Source of the DNA: CBDDCA01 sp965218205
GTDB lineage: Bacteria > Spirochaetota > Spirochaetia > WTKD01 > G963693115
Reading direction: 5' to 3'
NCBI GenBank assembly: GCA_965218205.1
Contig: OZ244590.1
Span: 2,294,001 to 2,358,000, forward strand
Length of the DNA: 64,000 bases
Numbering within the stretch: position 1 is the stretch's first letter; each line of letters opens with the position of its first letter. Position numbers and translations under genes: made by a program. A model generated the notes under the pieces. It saw only the letters and a list, made by a program, of their open reading frames with translations, did not search any database and was not told the origin of the DNA. This document shows, piece by piece, positions 34,235 through 44,271 of this stretch.

Positions 34235-35707
34235 TTATACCGTATTATGTTCAATAGTATGCTCACCATCAGACTCAATAGCATCTTCTTCTTTCTCTAA
34301 TGGAGGAGTACCATACTTAAAGTTTGGAATAAATGCGTACACAAACATAATGGCTACACAAGCAAGGTTATATATAGCAAATGGAGCAAACTGAAAATTT
34401 GGAATACCCAGTATTGTTGCCATATAAATACCAGTCACTGTCCAAGGAATAAGAGGTTCTGTGATAGTAGCCCCTTCTTCCATACTACGAGAAAGAACAG
34501 AGGGATTGACATTATATTTTATATACAGTTTTCTTAAAATAGGCCCTAAGGTCAAAAAAGTAAACTGAGCAGAACTCACACTTGTATTGATAATGAAGGC
34601 AAGAAACCATGTAATTATGACTAAACTTGTAGCACCATATATAAGATGCGATAATAGTGCTAATATCTTATCAAAAGCCCCAGTAAGCTCCAATAATGCC
34701 CCCAAAGTCATAGAACAACTAATAAATAGCACTGTGCCAAGCATACTGCTAATTCCACCACGATTGAGCAACCCTACTAGCTCCTGTACAATATTTTGTT
34801 GATCCACAGAACTCATAGAAATTCTAAATCCATGAATCATAGAAGCAACACCATCAGCAAACCCATATCCTTGAAAGAGTATCCCTAATAATAACGCTAC
34901 CAAACTTCCAAAAAGTAACAATGGCACAGGAGGAAATCGCAAAGTAGCCCCTCCAAATACTATCACCGCAGGCAATAACAACAATATATTAAAATTGTAT
35001 ATCTGATCTAAATCGTTCAATATTTTTTGAGCAATTTGTGATTCACCAGCAGAGGGATTACTTAAAATATTTCCCAACACTAAATACAGTACAATACATA
35101 TAACAACAGCAGGAATGGATATTCTCATCATAGAGCTGACATGACGATATAAAGATACTTTCGATCCTATGGCTGACAATACCGTTGTATCTGACACAGG
35201 AGAATTTTTATCACCCAAATATGCACCGCTAATAATTGCCCCAGCAACAAGAGGAATTGAAGCATTAACAGATTGAGCTACCCCTATAAACGCTACCCCT
35301 GAAGTAGCAGCAGATCCCCATGAGGTCCCTGTAAAAAGAGCAACTAACGAAGTAACAATAAACGCTACAATAGGAACATAGCTAGGATCAAGCCACTTAA
35401 TACCATAGTAAATAAGCATAGGAACAGTACCACTAAACATCCAAGTTCCGACAATAGCTCCAACCAACAGAAGTATCAGCACCCCTATCCACACCTCAGA
35501 CATTTTACGCGATAAAGCATTCTCAATATCTTGCCAAGAATATCCTTGCCAATACGCAATACATGCTACAAGCAAGCTACTTATTATCAATATCCATTCT
35601 ATATGAATTTTTAATACTAGCACCCCCACTATAGCAAATACCAGCACAAATACTACTGGAAACACTGCTAAAAATGCATTAATAGGTTTAATTGGCTTAT
35701 GTTGCAT
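34235..35707 (-). CDS. nhaC: NhaC-type Na+/H+ antiporter
   Basis: 490 residues with about 12 hydrophobic segments across the length. The NhaC-type signature runs through VALFTGTSWGSAATSGVAFIGVA (about 128-150) and VAGAIISGAYLGDKNSPVSDTT (about 154-176), with the polar Ser/Asp residues thought to conduct ions; later NTSVSSAQFTFLTLGPIL and ITEPLIPWTVTGIYMATILG. Exchanges Na+ (or amino-acid counter-ions in close relatives) for protons. AGGAG precedes the ATG. Leads an operon with the PLP gene. A malate/Na-lactate antiporter (MleN-like) is the main alternative, as these share the fold. Confidence 0.85.
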   Translation of the reverse strand: MQHKPIKPINAFLAVFPVVFVLVFAIVGVLVLKIHIEWILIISSLLVACIAYWQGYSWQDIENALSRKMSEVWIGVLILLLVGAIVGTWMFSGTVPMLIYYGIKWLDPSYVPIVAFIVTSLVALFTGTSWGSAATSGVAFIGVAQSVNASIPLVAGAIISGAYLGDKNSPVSDTTVLSAIGSKVSLYRHVSSMMRISIPAVVICIVLYLVLGNILSNPSAGESQIAQKILNDLDQIYNFNILLLLPAVIVFGGATLRFPPVPLLLFGSLVALLLGILFQGYGFADGVASMIHGFRISMSSVDQQNIVQELVGLLNRGGISSMLGTVLFISCSMTLGALLELTGAFDKILALLSHLIYGATSLVIITWFLAFIINTSVSSAQFTFLTLGPILRKLYIKYNVNPSVLSRSMEEGATITEPLIPWTVTGIYMATILGIPNFQFAPFAIYNLACVAIMFVYAFIPNFKYGTPPLEKEEDAIESDGEHTIEHNTV

Positions 35708-35841
35708 ATAATACTCCTTATATTTATATCGTTATTTTTTTATTATAGTATATTTTATATTTTTTAAATTAAGTAAGAAAAAAAAAGAGCAAGCTCTATT
35801 TGCACTATGTGTCTCTTAGAGAAATATATTACAAAATACAC

Positions 35842-35847
35842 TATACT
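35842..35847 (+). promoter_or_regulatory. -10 element of gyrB (probable leaderless mRNA)
   Basis: TATACT ending 8 nt before ATG 35856. A second in-frame ATG at 35850 would be only 2 nt from the box, so I favour the later start. No Shine-Dalgarno sequence precedes it. Confidence 0.5.
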
Positions 35848-35855
35848 ATATGTAT

Positions 35856-37784
35856 ATGCAAAAAACAAACTATACCGCTCAACAAATTCAAGTGCAAGAA
35901 GGATTAAATGCTGTTCGTACACGACCAGGCATGTATATTGGATCTACTGACAGTGATGGACTACATCATCTTATCTACGAAATTGTCGATAATAGCATAG
36001 ACGAAGCACTCGCTGGATACTGTAACGAAATACATGTATATTTACATACAGACAATAGCGTAACAATACACGATAATGGACGTGGAATTCCCGTAGATAT
36101 TCATAGCGATAACCTCAGTGCAGTAGAAATAGTAATGACAAAACTTCACGCAGGGGGTAAATTTGCAAAAGATGCATATAAAATATCAGGAGGACTTCAT
36201 GGTGTTGGATGTGCAGTAGTAAACGCCCTCTCCTCTTGGTGCACCGCAAAAGTCCATAGAGAAGGAAAAACATATAAGCAAAGCTATGAAATTGGCACAC
36301 CAACAAGTGCATTAGAAATAATAGGAGAAAGCTCCTTACGAGGCACAGAAATATCCTTTTTGCCCGATGCAAGTATCTTTAAGGATACACAAAATTTTGA
36401 TTTCAACACTCTTTCACATCGATTACGAGAACTTGCATACCTTAACAAAAATATATCCATACATCTTATTGATGAAAGAAAAGAGCCTCATAAAAAAACT
36501 ACCTACTATTCTGAAATTGGTATTGCTGATTTTATCAAAAGCCTTTCAAAAGAAAAAAAACCTCTTATTGAAGCACCTATTACTATTAAAAATGAAGGAG
36601 ACCAATCTGAGTTAGAAATAGCTCTTTCCTATGTGAGCGGTCAAGAAAGTATTATTTCTGCTTTTGTAAACAGTATTTACACAAAAGAAGGAGGTACGCA
36701 TTTAGAAGGCTTTAAGTCTGCTCTTACCCGTACCTTTAATAAATACTTAAAACAACAAGAGAAACTAGCAAAACCCTTAAAAGGAACAGCATTTACAGGA
36801 TCAGATGTCCAAGCAGGACTTATTGCAGTGCTCTCTTTGAAGATACAAGAACCTACATTTTCAGGACAAACAAAGACAAAATTGAGTAATACCGAAGTCC
36901 GTGGCTTTGTTGAATCATCCACAAGCGAAACATTGACACAAATCCTTGATCATAACCCTCGTATAGTACAAACAATACTTGAAAAGTGTATTCGATCCGC
37001 TCTTGCTCGTATAGAAAGTCAAAAAGTATATGATAACACACTCAGAAAAACACCGCTAGGAAATGCATCGCTTCCTGGAAAATTGACTGATTGCCTTGAA
37101 AAAGATCCTTCTAAAACAGAAGTGTTTTTAGTAGAAGGAGACTCTGCAGGAGGAAGTGCAAAATTAGGAAGAGATAGCACTACGCAAGCTATCTTACCTT
37201 TGTTTGGCAAGCCATCAAATGTAGAAAAAATGCAAGACTCTATAACAAAAATACAAAATAACGCAAAACTTCATCCCATTATTGCTACACTGGGTACTAA
37301 TATCAGCAATCTCTTTGATATAACAAAACTACGATATAATCGAGTCATTATTATGGCAGACGCTGATGTGGACGGATCACATATACGTACATTACTCCTC
37401 ACATTCTTTTTTCGATACATGAAACCGCTTATTGAAAATGGAAATTTATATATTGCTGTTCCTCCCCTATTTTTATTAAAAACAAAAAAAGAATACAAAT
37501 ATGCTTATTCCGAAAAAGAACGCTCTCTTATTTTTACTGAATTACAAAAAAAGCATGGAAAACAAAATATTTTTATTACTCGTTTCAAGGGGCTAGGAGA
37601 AATGAACGATGAAGAGCTATGGGAGACTACAATGAATCCCGCAAACAGAAAGCTATTACAAGTCACTATCAACGATGCAATCATTGCAGATGAAGCCTTT
37701 ACTTTATTACTCGGAGAAGATGTTGCTCCACGAAGAGAGTTTATAGAGGAAAATGCACAAAAAGTTGTAAATTTAGATATATAG
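35856..37784 (+). CDS. gyrB: DNA gyrase subunit B
   Basis: 642 residues from ATG 35856. The GHKL ATPase domain shows EIVDNSIDEALAG and IHDNGRGIPVDIH (about 41-90), GGLHGVGCAVVNALS and TEISFLPD; the transducer follows, and the TOPRIM domain has EVFLVEGDSAGGSAKLGRD (about 423-441) and ADADVDGSHIRTLLLTFFFRY (about 504-524). Gyrase ATP-driven supercoiling partner of GyrA, which follows 60 bp downstream on the same strand. The gyrA gene's own ribosome site suggests both are in one region but perhaps separate starts. No recF or dnaN adjoins it; those are about 10 kb further on. Confidence 0.96.
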   Translation: MQKTNYTAQQIQVQEGLNAVRTRPGMYIGSTDSDGLHHLIYEIVDNSIDEALAGYCNEIHVYLHTDNSVTIHDNGRGIPVDIHSDNLSAVEIVMTKLHAGGKFAKDAYKISGGLHGVGCAVVNALSSWCTAKVHREGKTYKQSYEIGTPTSALEIIGESSLRGTEISFLPDASIFKDTQNFDFNTLSHRLRELAYLNKNISIHLIDERKEPHKKTTYYSEIGIADFIKSLSKEKKPLIEAPITIKNEGDQSELEIALSYVSGQESIISAFVNSIYTKEGGTHLEGFKSALTRTFNKYLKQQEKLAKPLKGTAFTGSDVQAGLIAVLSLKIQEPTFSGQTKTKLSNTEVRGFVESSTSETLTQILDHNPRIVQTILEKCIRSALARIESQKVYDNTLRKTPLGNASLPGKLTDCLEKDPSKTEVFLVEGDSAGGSAKLGRDSTTQAILPLFGKPSNVEKMQDSITKIQNNAKLHPIIATLGTNISNLFDITKLRYNRVIIMADADVDGSHIRTLLLTFFFRYMKPLIENGNLYIAVPPLFLLKTKKEYKYAYSEKERSLIFTELQKKHGKQNIFITRFKGLGEMNDEELWETTMNPANRKLLQVTINDAIIADEAFTLLLGEDVAPRREFIEENAQKVVNLDI

Positions 37785-37844
37785 TATAAATAGATATATA
37801 GTAAAAAAATAATAATAACATATTACATAACAAGGAGTTAGCAA

Positions 37845-40295
37845 TTGTCCAACAACGATGACACATATATTGAAAATTCTGGGCAGATTATTCCCATAGA
37901 TATTGAAAAGGAAGTAAAAACATCCTACCTCACCTACGCAATGTCAGTTATTGTGAGTAGAGCATTACCTGATGCACGAGATGGGCTAAAACCAGTACAT
38001 AGAAGAATATTATACACTATGTTTGAATCTGGACTTCATCACACAGGAACCACAAGAAAATGTGCCAGGATTGTAGGGGGCGTAATATCAAATTACCACC
38101 CTCATGGACCAGATAGTATATACAATGCCCTTGCACGTTTATCACAAAATTTTTCCATGCGATACCCATTGATCATTGGACAAGGAAATTTTGGATCTAT
38201 TGATGGCGATCCTCCTGCAGCTTACCGTTATACTGAAGCAAAGCTATCTCAAATTTCAGAAGAGTTGCTTGCAAACATTCGCAAAAATACTGTTGATTTT
38301 GTTCCTAACTTTGATGAATCTACAAAAGAACCAACGGTACTTCCTTCTGCACTCCCATTTCTATTACTAAACGGATCCACTGGTATAGCCGTAGGACTAA
38401 CCACAGAGGTTCCACCACATAATCTCCATGAGTTAGCTGCAGCAGTGATACAACAAGTTGATAATCCTGATATTAGCACAGAAGAGCTATGTGATATTGT
38501 AAAAGGCCCAGACTTTCCTACTGGTGGCATTATAATGGGTACAAGCGGAATAAAAAAAGCATATAAAACAGGACGCGGTATTATTACTATTCAATCAAGA
38601 CATACACTAGAACAATCTAAAGGATACGATCAAATTATCTTCACTGATATTCCTTATGCTAAAAGAAAATCTGAAATGATAGCCCGACTTGCTGCATTAG
38701 TAAATAATGAAACAATTACTGGCATTCGAGATATACGAGATATTTCTAACAGAAAAGGAATACGCATTATTGTAGAGCTTAAAAAAGAAAGCAATGTACA
38801 GCTTACACTTCAAAAAATATTTGCCTTAACAGACTTTCAATCAAATTACAGCATAAATATCACAGCGCTTGTTGATCAAACCCCCCTTACTTTGGGACTA
38901 AAACAATGCTTAACAATTTTCATTGATCATCGAAAAGAAGTTATCATTCGCAAAACACAGTATGAGCTTGAAGAAGCAGAGAAACGTGCTCATATACTAC
39001 GTGGATTACTCATTGCACTTAATAACATTGATGAAGTTATTGAGCTTATCAAAACTTCTAAAGATACAAATGAAGCACATCAAAAACTCGTTAGTACATT
39101 CTCCCTTGATGATGAACAAACAAAAGCAATATTGGATATGCGTCTTTCTCGCCTTACTTCTTTAGAAACAAAAAAGCTAATTGATGAACTTGAAAAACTA
39201 GAAGCACTTATCATTGACTTAAAAGATATTCTTAATACCCCAGAACGCGTAAAATCAATTATAAAAGAAAGCATACAAACACTTAGCACAAAATATGCTT
39301 CCGAAAGAAGAACAGATATTCAGCACGGCACAGCAGTCTCTCTCTCTGAAGAAGAGCTTATCAACAAAGAAGGAATGATGGTAACGCTCACACAAAGTGG
39401 ATATATTAAGCGTACTAATATTGCAAATTTTGGAGTACAAAACAGAGGTGGAAAAGGGAAACTTGGAGTAAACCTAACAAAAGATGATAGTCTTGATAAA
39501 ATTTATGTAGGAAGCACTCACGATACTATGCTTTTTATATCTTCTCTTGGTCGTGGATTTTCTATAAAAACATATCAGATACCAGAAGCTACACGCACCT
39601 CTCGTGGTACTAGCATACGAACTATCCTTCCTTTACAGCAAGATGAGAGAATAACCTCGATTCTTACTGCACCTGATTTCAATAAAGATTCTTCTCTCAT
39701 TATTATCACAAACAAAGGAAAAATAAAAAAACTTATAGGAGAGCAGCTAAAAGGGACTACAACAAAAAGAGGGCTTCGATTATTAACCTTAAATGAAAAT
39801 GATTTTGTTGCAGATAGTAATATAACAACAAATAAAGATGATATATTTATATTTTCTAGCAATGGAAAAGTGCTTCGATTGAATACTGGCAGTATTCGAT
39901 CAATGGGAAGAACAGCTGCAGGAGTGAGAGGATTAAAACTAAAAGCTGACAGCTATATAACAGCTGTATTGATAGGAAATGATACATCTGTGTTTACTCT
40001 CATTTCAGCAAAAGGATATGCAAAACGTATACAAGCAAAAGATATTTCTCCTCATGGAAGAGGAACATCTGGCATGATTGCTATGAGCATTTCTACTACT
40101 TCAGGTATATTATGTACTGCCCTTAAAACGCAAGAACAAGATAGTATTAGTGCTATCAGTCAACAAGGAAAAACAATTCGAATCAATGCAAACACCTGTG
40201 CTATACAAGGAAGAAATTCTCGAGGAGTAATGATATTTACGCTTGATAACAATGATATCATCACTGGGGCTGTTGTTTCTAACGATATAGAATAA
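37845..40295 (+). CDS. gyrA: DNA gyrase subunit A
   Basis: 816 residues. Breakage-reunion domain: SRALPDARDGLKPVHRRI (about 40-57), the catalytic Tyr in AAYRYTEAKLS (about residue 129) and GQGNFGSIDGDPPAA. The C-terminal beta-pinwheel follows from about 500, with the gyrase-specific GyrA box QNRGGKGKLG (about 529-538), which marks this as GyrA rather than ParC. The start is TTG at 37845, 8 nt after AAGGAG; no nearby ATG fits, so TTG is the real codon. Downstream is the parS array. Confidence 0.96.
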   Translation: MSNNDDTYIENSGQIIPIDIEKEVKTSYLTYAMSVIVSRALPDARDGLKPVHRRILYTMFESGLHHTGTTRKCARIVGGVISNYHPHGPDSIYNALARLSQNFSMRYPLIIGQGNFGSIDGDPPAAYRYTEAKLSQISEELLANIRKNTVDFVPNFDESTKEPTVLPSALPFLLLNGSTGIAVGLTTEVPPHNLHELAAAVIQQVDNPDISTEELCDIVKGPDFPTGGIIMGTSGIKKAYKTGRGIITIQSRHTLEQSKGYDQIIFTDIPYAKRKSEMIARLAALVNNETITGIRDIRDISNRKGIRIIVELKKESNVQLTLQKIFALTDFQSNYSINITALVDQTPLTLGLKQCLTIFIDHRKEVIIRKTQYELEEAEKRAHILRGLLIALNNIDEVIELIKTSKDTNEAHQKLVSTFSLDDEQTKAILDMRLSRLTSLETKKLIDELEKLEALIIDLKDILNTPERVKSIIKESIQTLSTKYASERRTDIQHGTAVSLSEEELINKEGMMVTLTQSGYIKRTNIANFGVQNRGGKGKLGVNLTKDDSLDKIYVGSTHDTMLFISSLGRGFSIKTYQIPEATRTSRGTSIRTILPLQQDERITSILTAPDFNKDSSLIIITNKGKIKKLIGEQLKGTTTKRGLRLLTLNENDFVADSNITTNKDDIFIFSSNGKVLRLNTGSIRSMGRTAAGVRGLKLKADSYITAVLIGNDTSVFTLISAKGYAKRIQAKDISPHGRGTSGMIAMSISTTSGILCTALKTQEQDSISAISQQGKTIRINANTCAIQGRNSRGVMIFTLDNNDIITGAVVSNDIE

Positions 40296-40300
40296 TACAA

Positions 40301-40316
40301 TGTTTCACGTGAAACA
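40301..40316. promoter_or_regulatory. parS site, perfect 16-bp palindrome
   Basis: TGTTTCACGTGAAACA matches the chromosomal ParB consensus seen across bacteria. Nearest gene is gyrA, ending 6 bp before. Probable ParB nucleation site. Confidence 0.93.
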
Positions 40317-40518
40317 TTGCCCAGTTACTGTTTTTAGCAATAGAATAATCACACTGTTTCACATAAAACACTACTAAATTATTGTTTTTAGTGATAGAGA
40401 TTATTACAATGTTTTGCGTAAAATATCACTTAGTTATTATCTTTAGTGATAGAGATTATTACAATGTTTTGCGTAAAATATCACTTAGTTATTATCTTTA
40501 GTGGTAGAATAATTATAA

Positions 40519-40534
40519 TGTTTCACGTGAAACA
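40519..40534. promoter_or_regulatory. parS site, perfect 16-bp palindrome
   Basis: Second perfect TGTTTCACGTGAAACA of the array, 16 bp before the end of the convergent adenosine deaminase gene. Confidence 0.93.
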
Positions 40535-40549
40535 TTATAGCAATAGCAT

Positions 40550-41626
40550 TTACTCTTGAGAGAATGCATGAACAAAATTCTTATACTTAGCCTCATATTG
40601 AGAAATATATTTCTTTTGCTCTGAATCGCTAATAAAGCTGCCTTTAAGACATCTAATATTTAATTTTTTAAGGCCTTCACAATCAATACCAAAATATTTT
40701 ATTGCTGCTATAAAATCATCAGTAAGATTAGCGTTTTGTATTGTTGGATCGTCAGAATTCAATGTCACTAATACTCCTTTTTCGTTAAGCACCTTAAAAG
40801 GATGGCTAGGAGTATCTATCCAAGAACTTGTATAATGATTAGAAACTGGACATTGCTCAAGATATATTTTTTCTTTTATCAATTTTGCTTGTAGCTTCTC
40901 ATCCTTTATTGCAGAAGTACCATGCCCTATTCGTTTTGCATGGAGCTTATCTATTGCTTTCCAAATTTGCTCAGCAGGGGTTACTTCTCCTGCATGTATT
41001 GTAATACCAATTTTATTCTCTTTATGTATTTGAGAAAAAAGATCGATAAATTCTTCCGCTGGATTCCACTCTTCATTTCCTGCTAAATCAAAACCAACAA
41101 TATCATCAAAGCCAGCGTGAATTATTTTTTTATAAAGAGCTAACATTTCTTCCTGTTTTTGTTTATTTCTGTTAAGAGTAACAAGAAATTTAATGGCAAA
41201 CCCTGCGTCTTTTGCAGCAGCATTTGCTGTATTCAAAATTAATTTAGTAATTTCAACTCTATCAAAATCATTTTGAAGTGAAAAGTGCTCAGGAGAAAAA
41301 CGTAATTCAATAAAAAATATATTCTCCTGCTTAAATGCATATACCGAAGAGTAAATAATATCTTCAACATCTCTAAAACTTCGATACCAATCAGATCTAA
41401 ATTTAGATAAAAATAACGCAAAATCAGGTTTGTGATTTTTTGGAAATTGAGCAAGCTCAACAAAGTCATCAAAATTTTTAGGAACATCAAGATTGTTTCG
41501 TTTTGCTATCTTAAAGAGAGTTTCAAGGTGAAAACTTCCTTCTATATGCCTATGCAGCTCCACTTTTGGAAATACATTCATTACATCCCTATTCAATAAT
41601 ACTGAATTACTAATACTTTTCTTCAT
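40550..41626 (-). CDS. add: Adenosine deaminase
   Basis: Converts adenosine to inosine. 358 residues. Zinc ligands and catalytic residues of the amidohydrolase barrel: VELHRHIEGSFH with HxH (about 22-33), the catalytic Glu in TIHAGEVTPAEQ (about 210-221), GHG in RIGHGTSAI, and the Asp pair in LNSDDPTIQ (about 288-296). The domain matches adenosine rather than adenine deaminase. Lies between the parS array and the ABC transporter, all minus except parS. It works beside the pdp-deoC-cdd set on nucleoside salvage. Confidence 0.88.
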   Translation of the reverse strand: MKKSISNSVLLNRDVMNVFPKVELHRHIEGSFHLETLFKIAKRNNLDVPKNFDDFVELAQFPKNHKPDFALFLSKFRSDWYRSFRDVEDIIYSSVYAFKQENIFFIELRFSPEHFSLQNDFDRVEITKLILNTANAAAKDAGFAIKFLVTLNRNKQKQEEMLALYKKIIHAGFDDIVGFDLAGNEEWNPAEEFIDLFSQIHKENKIGITIHAGEVTPAEQIWKAIDKLHAKRIGHGTSAIKDEKLQAKLIKEKIYLEQCPVSNHYTSSWIDTPSHPFKVLNEKGVLVTLNSDDPTIQNANLTDDFIAAIKYFGIDCEGLKKLNIRCLKGSFISDSEQKKYISQYEAKYKNFVHAFSQE

Positions 41627-41697
41627 AATTAAATACCTAATATTTTATCGACATTTTTATTATTTTTCTTTAGCTTTAAAAGCTATGAAAAAATTTC

Positions 41698-42447
41698 TTA
41701 CAAAATATGAGAAAGAAATTCTTTTGTTCGAAAGGACTGTGGAGAATCAAATACTTCTTCTGGAGTACCGTATTCTACTATTTTTCCAGCATCCATAAAA
41801 TATACTGTATCAGCTACTGTTTTAGCAAATCCCATTTCATGAGATACCACTATCATGGTCATCCCCTCTTTTGCGAGATTCTGCATAACACTAAGAACTT
41901 CTTTAATCATTTCAGGATCTAAAGCCGAAGTTGGCTCATCAAACAACATTAATTTTGGGTGCATAGCCAATGCTCGAGCAATGGCAGCCCTCTGCTGTTG
42001 CCCCCCAGATAACTCAGAAGGATATGACAGCTCTTTATTTTCTAAGCCAACTTTTTTCAACAATTCTTTTGCTAATTCTTTCGTTTGATCTAGAGGTTCT
42101 TTTTTTATTTTTACTGGTGCTAAGCAAATATTTTGCAATACATTAAGGTGCGAAAATAAATTAAAATTTTGAAACACCATGCCAATTTCTTTGCGTATTA
42201 ACGGTGCTTTCTGCCTCATATGAGTTATATCTACTCCTTCAAAAAAAATTGAGCCTGAACTTGGTATTTCTAATAAATTTATACAACGAAGAAGCGTGCT
42301 TTTACCACTGCCAGATGGACCAATAATACATTCAACCTGCCCTTTACGAATTTCTAAATTTACCCCATTGACTGCAAAATTTTTTTTATTATGAATCTTA
42401 AATATTTTTTTTATATCTACCAATTTTACAATTGGAGTATTAGACAT
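41698..42447 (-). CDS. Polar amino-acid ABC transporter ATP-binding protein
   Basis: 249 residues from ATG 42447. The frame opens earlier at a TTG (42552) with no ribosome site, so the family start MSNTPIVKLVDIKKIF is preferred. Walker A IIGPSGSGKSTLLRC (about 37-51), Q-loop MVFQNFNLF (about 89-97), ABC signature LSGGQQQRAAIARAL (about 143-157), Walker B LMLFDEPTSALDPE (about 163-176) and the H-loop VVSHEMGFA. This is the HisP/GlnQ type. Two TATAAT boxes on the minus strand at 42572-42567 and 42581-42576 may give the gene its own start in the 195-bp gap after the permease. Its partners are the next two genes. Confidence 0.92.
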   Translation of the reverse strand: MSNTPIVKLVDIKKIFKIHNKKNFAVNGVNLEIRKGQVECIIGPSGSGKSTLLRCINLLEIPSSGSIFFEGVDITHMRQKAPLIRKEIGMVFQNFNLFSHLNVLQNICLAPVKIKKEPLDQTKELAKELLKKVGLENKELSYPSELSGGQQQRAAIARALAMHPKLMLFDEPTSALDPEMIKEVLSVMQNLAKEGMTMIVVSHEMGFAKTVADTVYFMDAGKIVEYGTPEEVFDSPQSFRTKEFLSHIL

Positions 42448-42642
42448 ATCTTCTTTTTTCTGTGTAAAAGACGCTTCTTTTACAGAATGCTTTGCTTTTT
42501 GTTGTGTAACAGTATTTGATTTCAAGTACCTAACCCTCTTATGTGTATACAATATACAGTGTTTTCATTATAATCATTATAGTGCGTCATTGCTCTGTAC
42601 ATATTCCGTGCGTATGAACGAAAGGAACATAAAGACATATTT

Positions 42643-43431
42643 TTATTGATCTTGATCACTTTTATCCAGTATTCTTCTTCGTTTCGATTCCGTAGAGAGA
42701 TATTTTTCAAGAAAAGATATAACAGTAGAAAAAAACAAAGTCATTAAAAGATATACAAGGGCAGCAACCGTATATGCCTCAAAGTAATCAAATGTCCTTG
42801 CTGCATACTCTCTTGCACGCCTCATTAAGTCAGTTACTGCAATAATTGATACTAATGCAGAGTCTTTCAGTAAAGCAATAAATTCATTTCCAAACGGAGG
42901 AATAATTATTTTTATAGCCTGAGGAATGATAACAAGGCGGTAAATTTGAAATTTATTCATCCCTAAGGCCATTGATGCTTCAATTTGACCTTTAGAGACA
43001 GACATAAGCCCTGCTCGGACTATTTCTGCCATATATGCCCCATAACAAAAACTCATAGCAAGTATAGCAATTCCTTCACGACCAAAACCTACAAAGCGTA
43101 GTGGTCTTCCTAGCACAAAATACACATATATTAACTGCACAAGGAGAGGAATTCCTCGTATAATTTCAACATAGAGAGACACAATTTTATTGAGTATGGG
43201 ATTCCATGCTCTCGCAACTCCTGCAACTACCCCAATTATTATTGATAATATAATTGAACCTAAAGCAACACGAAGCGTCACAAAAATACCATCAGGAACA
43301 AACGTATAAATTTCGAGATACGTATCTGGATTGATAATAGGGAGTAAGATAAGTAATCCTATTACCCAAAAAAAAGCAGTTCTTCTTGCAAAACGATCAC
43401 TTGATAAGTGATCCGATGATCCTATCTCCAT
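42643..43431 (-). CDS. Polar amino-acid ABC transporter permease
   Basis: 262 residues with about six membrane segments. The His/Glu-type permease EAA loop is in VRAGLMSVSKGQIEASMALGM near residues 139-159 (EAxxxxG), preceded by VEIIRGIPLLVQL (about 88-100), both typical of HisM/GlnP-type subunits. Gap to the binding protein gene is only 3 bp; the ATPase gene follows 195 bp later. Forms the membrane core of the importer; the absence of a second permease gene suggests a homodimer. Confidence 0.92.
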   Translation of the reverse strand: MEIGSSDHLSSDRFARRTAFFWVIGLLILLPIINPDTYLEIYTFVPDGIFVTLRVALGSIILSIIIGVVAGVARAWNPILNKIVSLYVEIIRGIPLLVQLIYVYFVLGRPLRFVGFGREGIAILAMSFCYGAYMAEIVRAGLMSVSKGQIEASMALGMNKFQIYRLVIIPQAIKIIIPPFGNEFIALLKDSALVSIIAVTDLMRRAREYAARTFDYFEAYTVAALVYLLMTLFFSTVISFLEKYLSTESKRRRILDKSDQDQ

Positions 43432-43434
43432 GAA

Positions 43435-44187
43435 TTACTTAATCCACTTCGCATAAATTTTGTCATATTCCCCATTATCCCTTAGTTTCTTTAAGCCCGA
43501 ATTTATCTTATTTCGCAACTCATCATTGCCTTTTTGAATAGCAATGCCGTACTCTTCAGACGTTAAAGTATCCCCTACAGCAACAAATGTACCAGCATAT
43601 TTTTGATTATTGAGTAAATAATCTATTATCAGAGGAACATCAGCCACAATTCCATTGATAGTTCCTTGGGCAAGCTCTTCTACTGCAGGACCTAAATCAT
43701 CATATGTTTTTAAGATAATAGTAGGATATTCCTCTTCTATGAGAAAAGATCCAGATGTTCCAATTTGTACCCCAACCATTTTACCTGATAAATCATCAAG
43801 TCCGTTTACTCCACTTGCATCTTGCTTTCGAATCGCTAACAATTGCCCTGCATTGAAGTACGGATCTGAAAAATCCATTGAATCTTTTCTTTCTTCTGTT
43901 ATGGTAACAGAAGAAGCAATTCCATCATATTCACCATTTTGCAGTCCTGCAAAAATACCATCCCATCCCGTAGAAATAAACTCTATCTTAAAATCTTCTT
44001 CTTTTGCGATAGCTTTCATTAAATCAATATCAAAACCAACAAGCTCTCTATTTTCATTGATAAACTCCATTGGTGGCCATGTTGAATCTGTTGCAAATAC
44101 ATATGTTTTTTCTCCAGAACCACCAGCAAAAATAGTGCCAGCAAATAATACAGAAAACAATACACTCAATAATACTAATTTTTTCAT
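43435..44187 (-). CDS. Periplasmic amino-acid-binding protein (SBP family 3)
   Basis: 250 residues. Signal peptide MKKLVLLSVLFSVLFAGTIFA, with no Cys at a lipobox, so a soluble periplasmic protein, which fits a diderm cell. The body has the family-3 landmarks TDSTWPPMEFINENRELVGFDIDLMKAIAKE (about 34-64), GIASSVTITEERKDSMDFSDPYF (about 89-111) and GVQIGTSGSF (about 139-148). A good AAGGAG site precedes the ATG. It starts the three-gene transporter operon, divergent from parA. Substrate is probably a polar amino acid such as Gln, Glu or His. Confidence 0.92.
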   Translation of the reverse strand: MKKLVLLSVLFSVLFAGTIFAGGSGEKTYVFATDSTWPPMEFINENRELVGFDIDLMKAIAKEEDFKIEFISTGWDGIFAGLQNGEYDGIASSVTITEERKDSMDFSDPYFNAGQLLAIRKQDASGVNGLDDLSGKMVGVQIGTSGSFLIEEEYPTIILKTYDDLGPAVEELAQGTINGIVADVPLIIDYLLNNQKYAGTFVAVGDTLTSEEYGIAIQKGNDELRNKINSGLKKLRDNGEYDKIYAKWIK

Positions 44188-44271
44188 AAAATCTCCTTGT
44201 CCTTATCTTTATTTACTTATTATACAAAAAAATCAAATATTTGTTAGACATGTATGTATCTTTCATGGTAC

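Larger units (their letters stand above)
40301..40534. repeat. Array of five parS-like palindromes on a 54/55-bp period
   Basis: Sites at 40301-40316, 40355-40370, 40410-40425, 40465-40480 and 40519-40534, so the spacing is 54, 55, 55, 54 bp. The outer two are perfect TGTTTCACGTGAAACA; the second has 2 mismatches and the third and fourth 4. Between them lies a repeated unit of about 55 bp, almost identical for units 3 and 4. About 55 bp is five helical turns, so all sites face the same way. It fills the gap between gyrA and add, 4 kb from parAB. Confidence 0.9.

Noticed and set aside
35708..35849. SAM or other riboswitch near the Cys/Met PLP gene and nhaC
   Set aside because: The stretch is plain AT-rich sequence with no paired elements recognisable as a known riboswitch.
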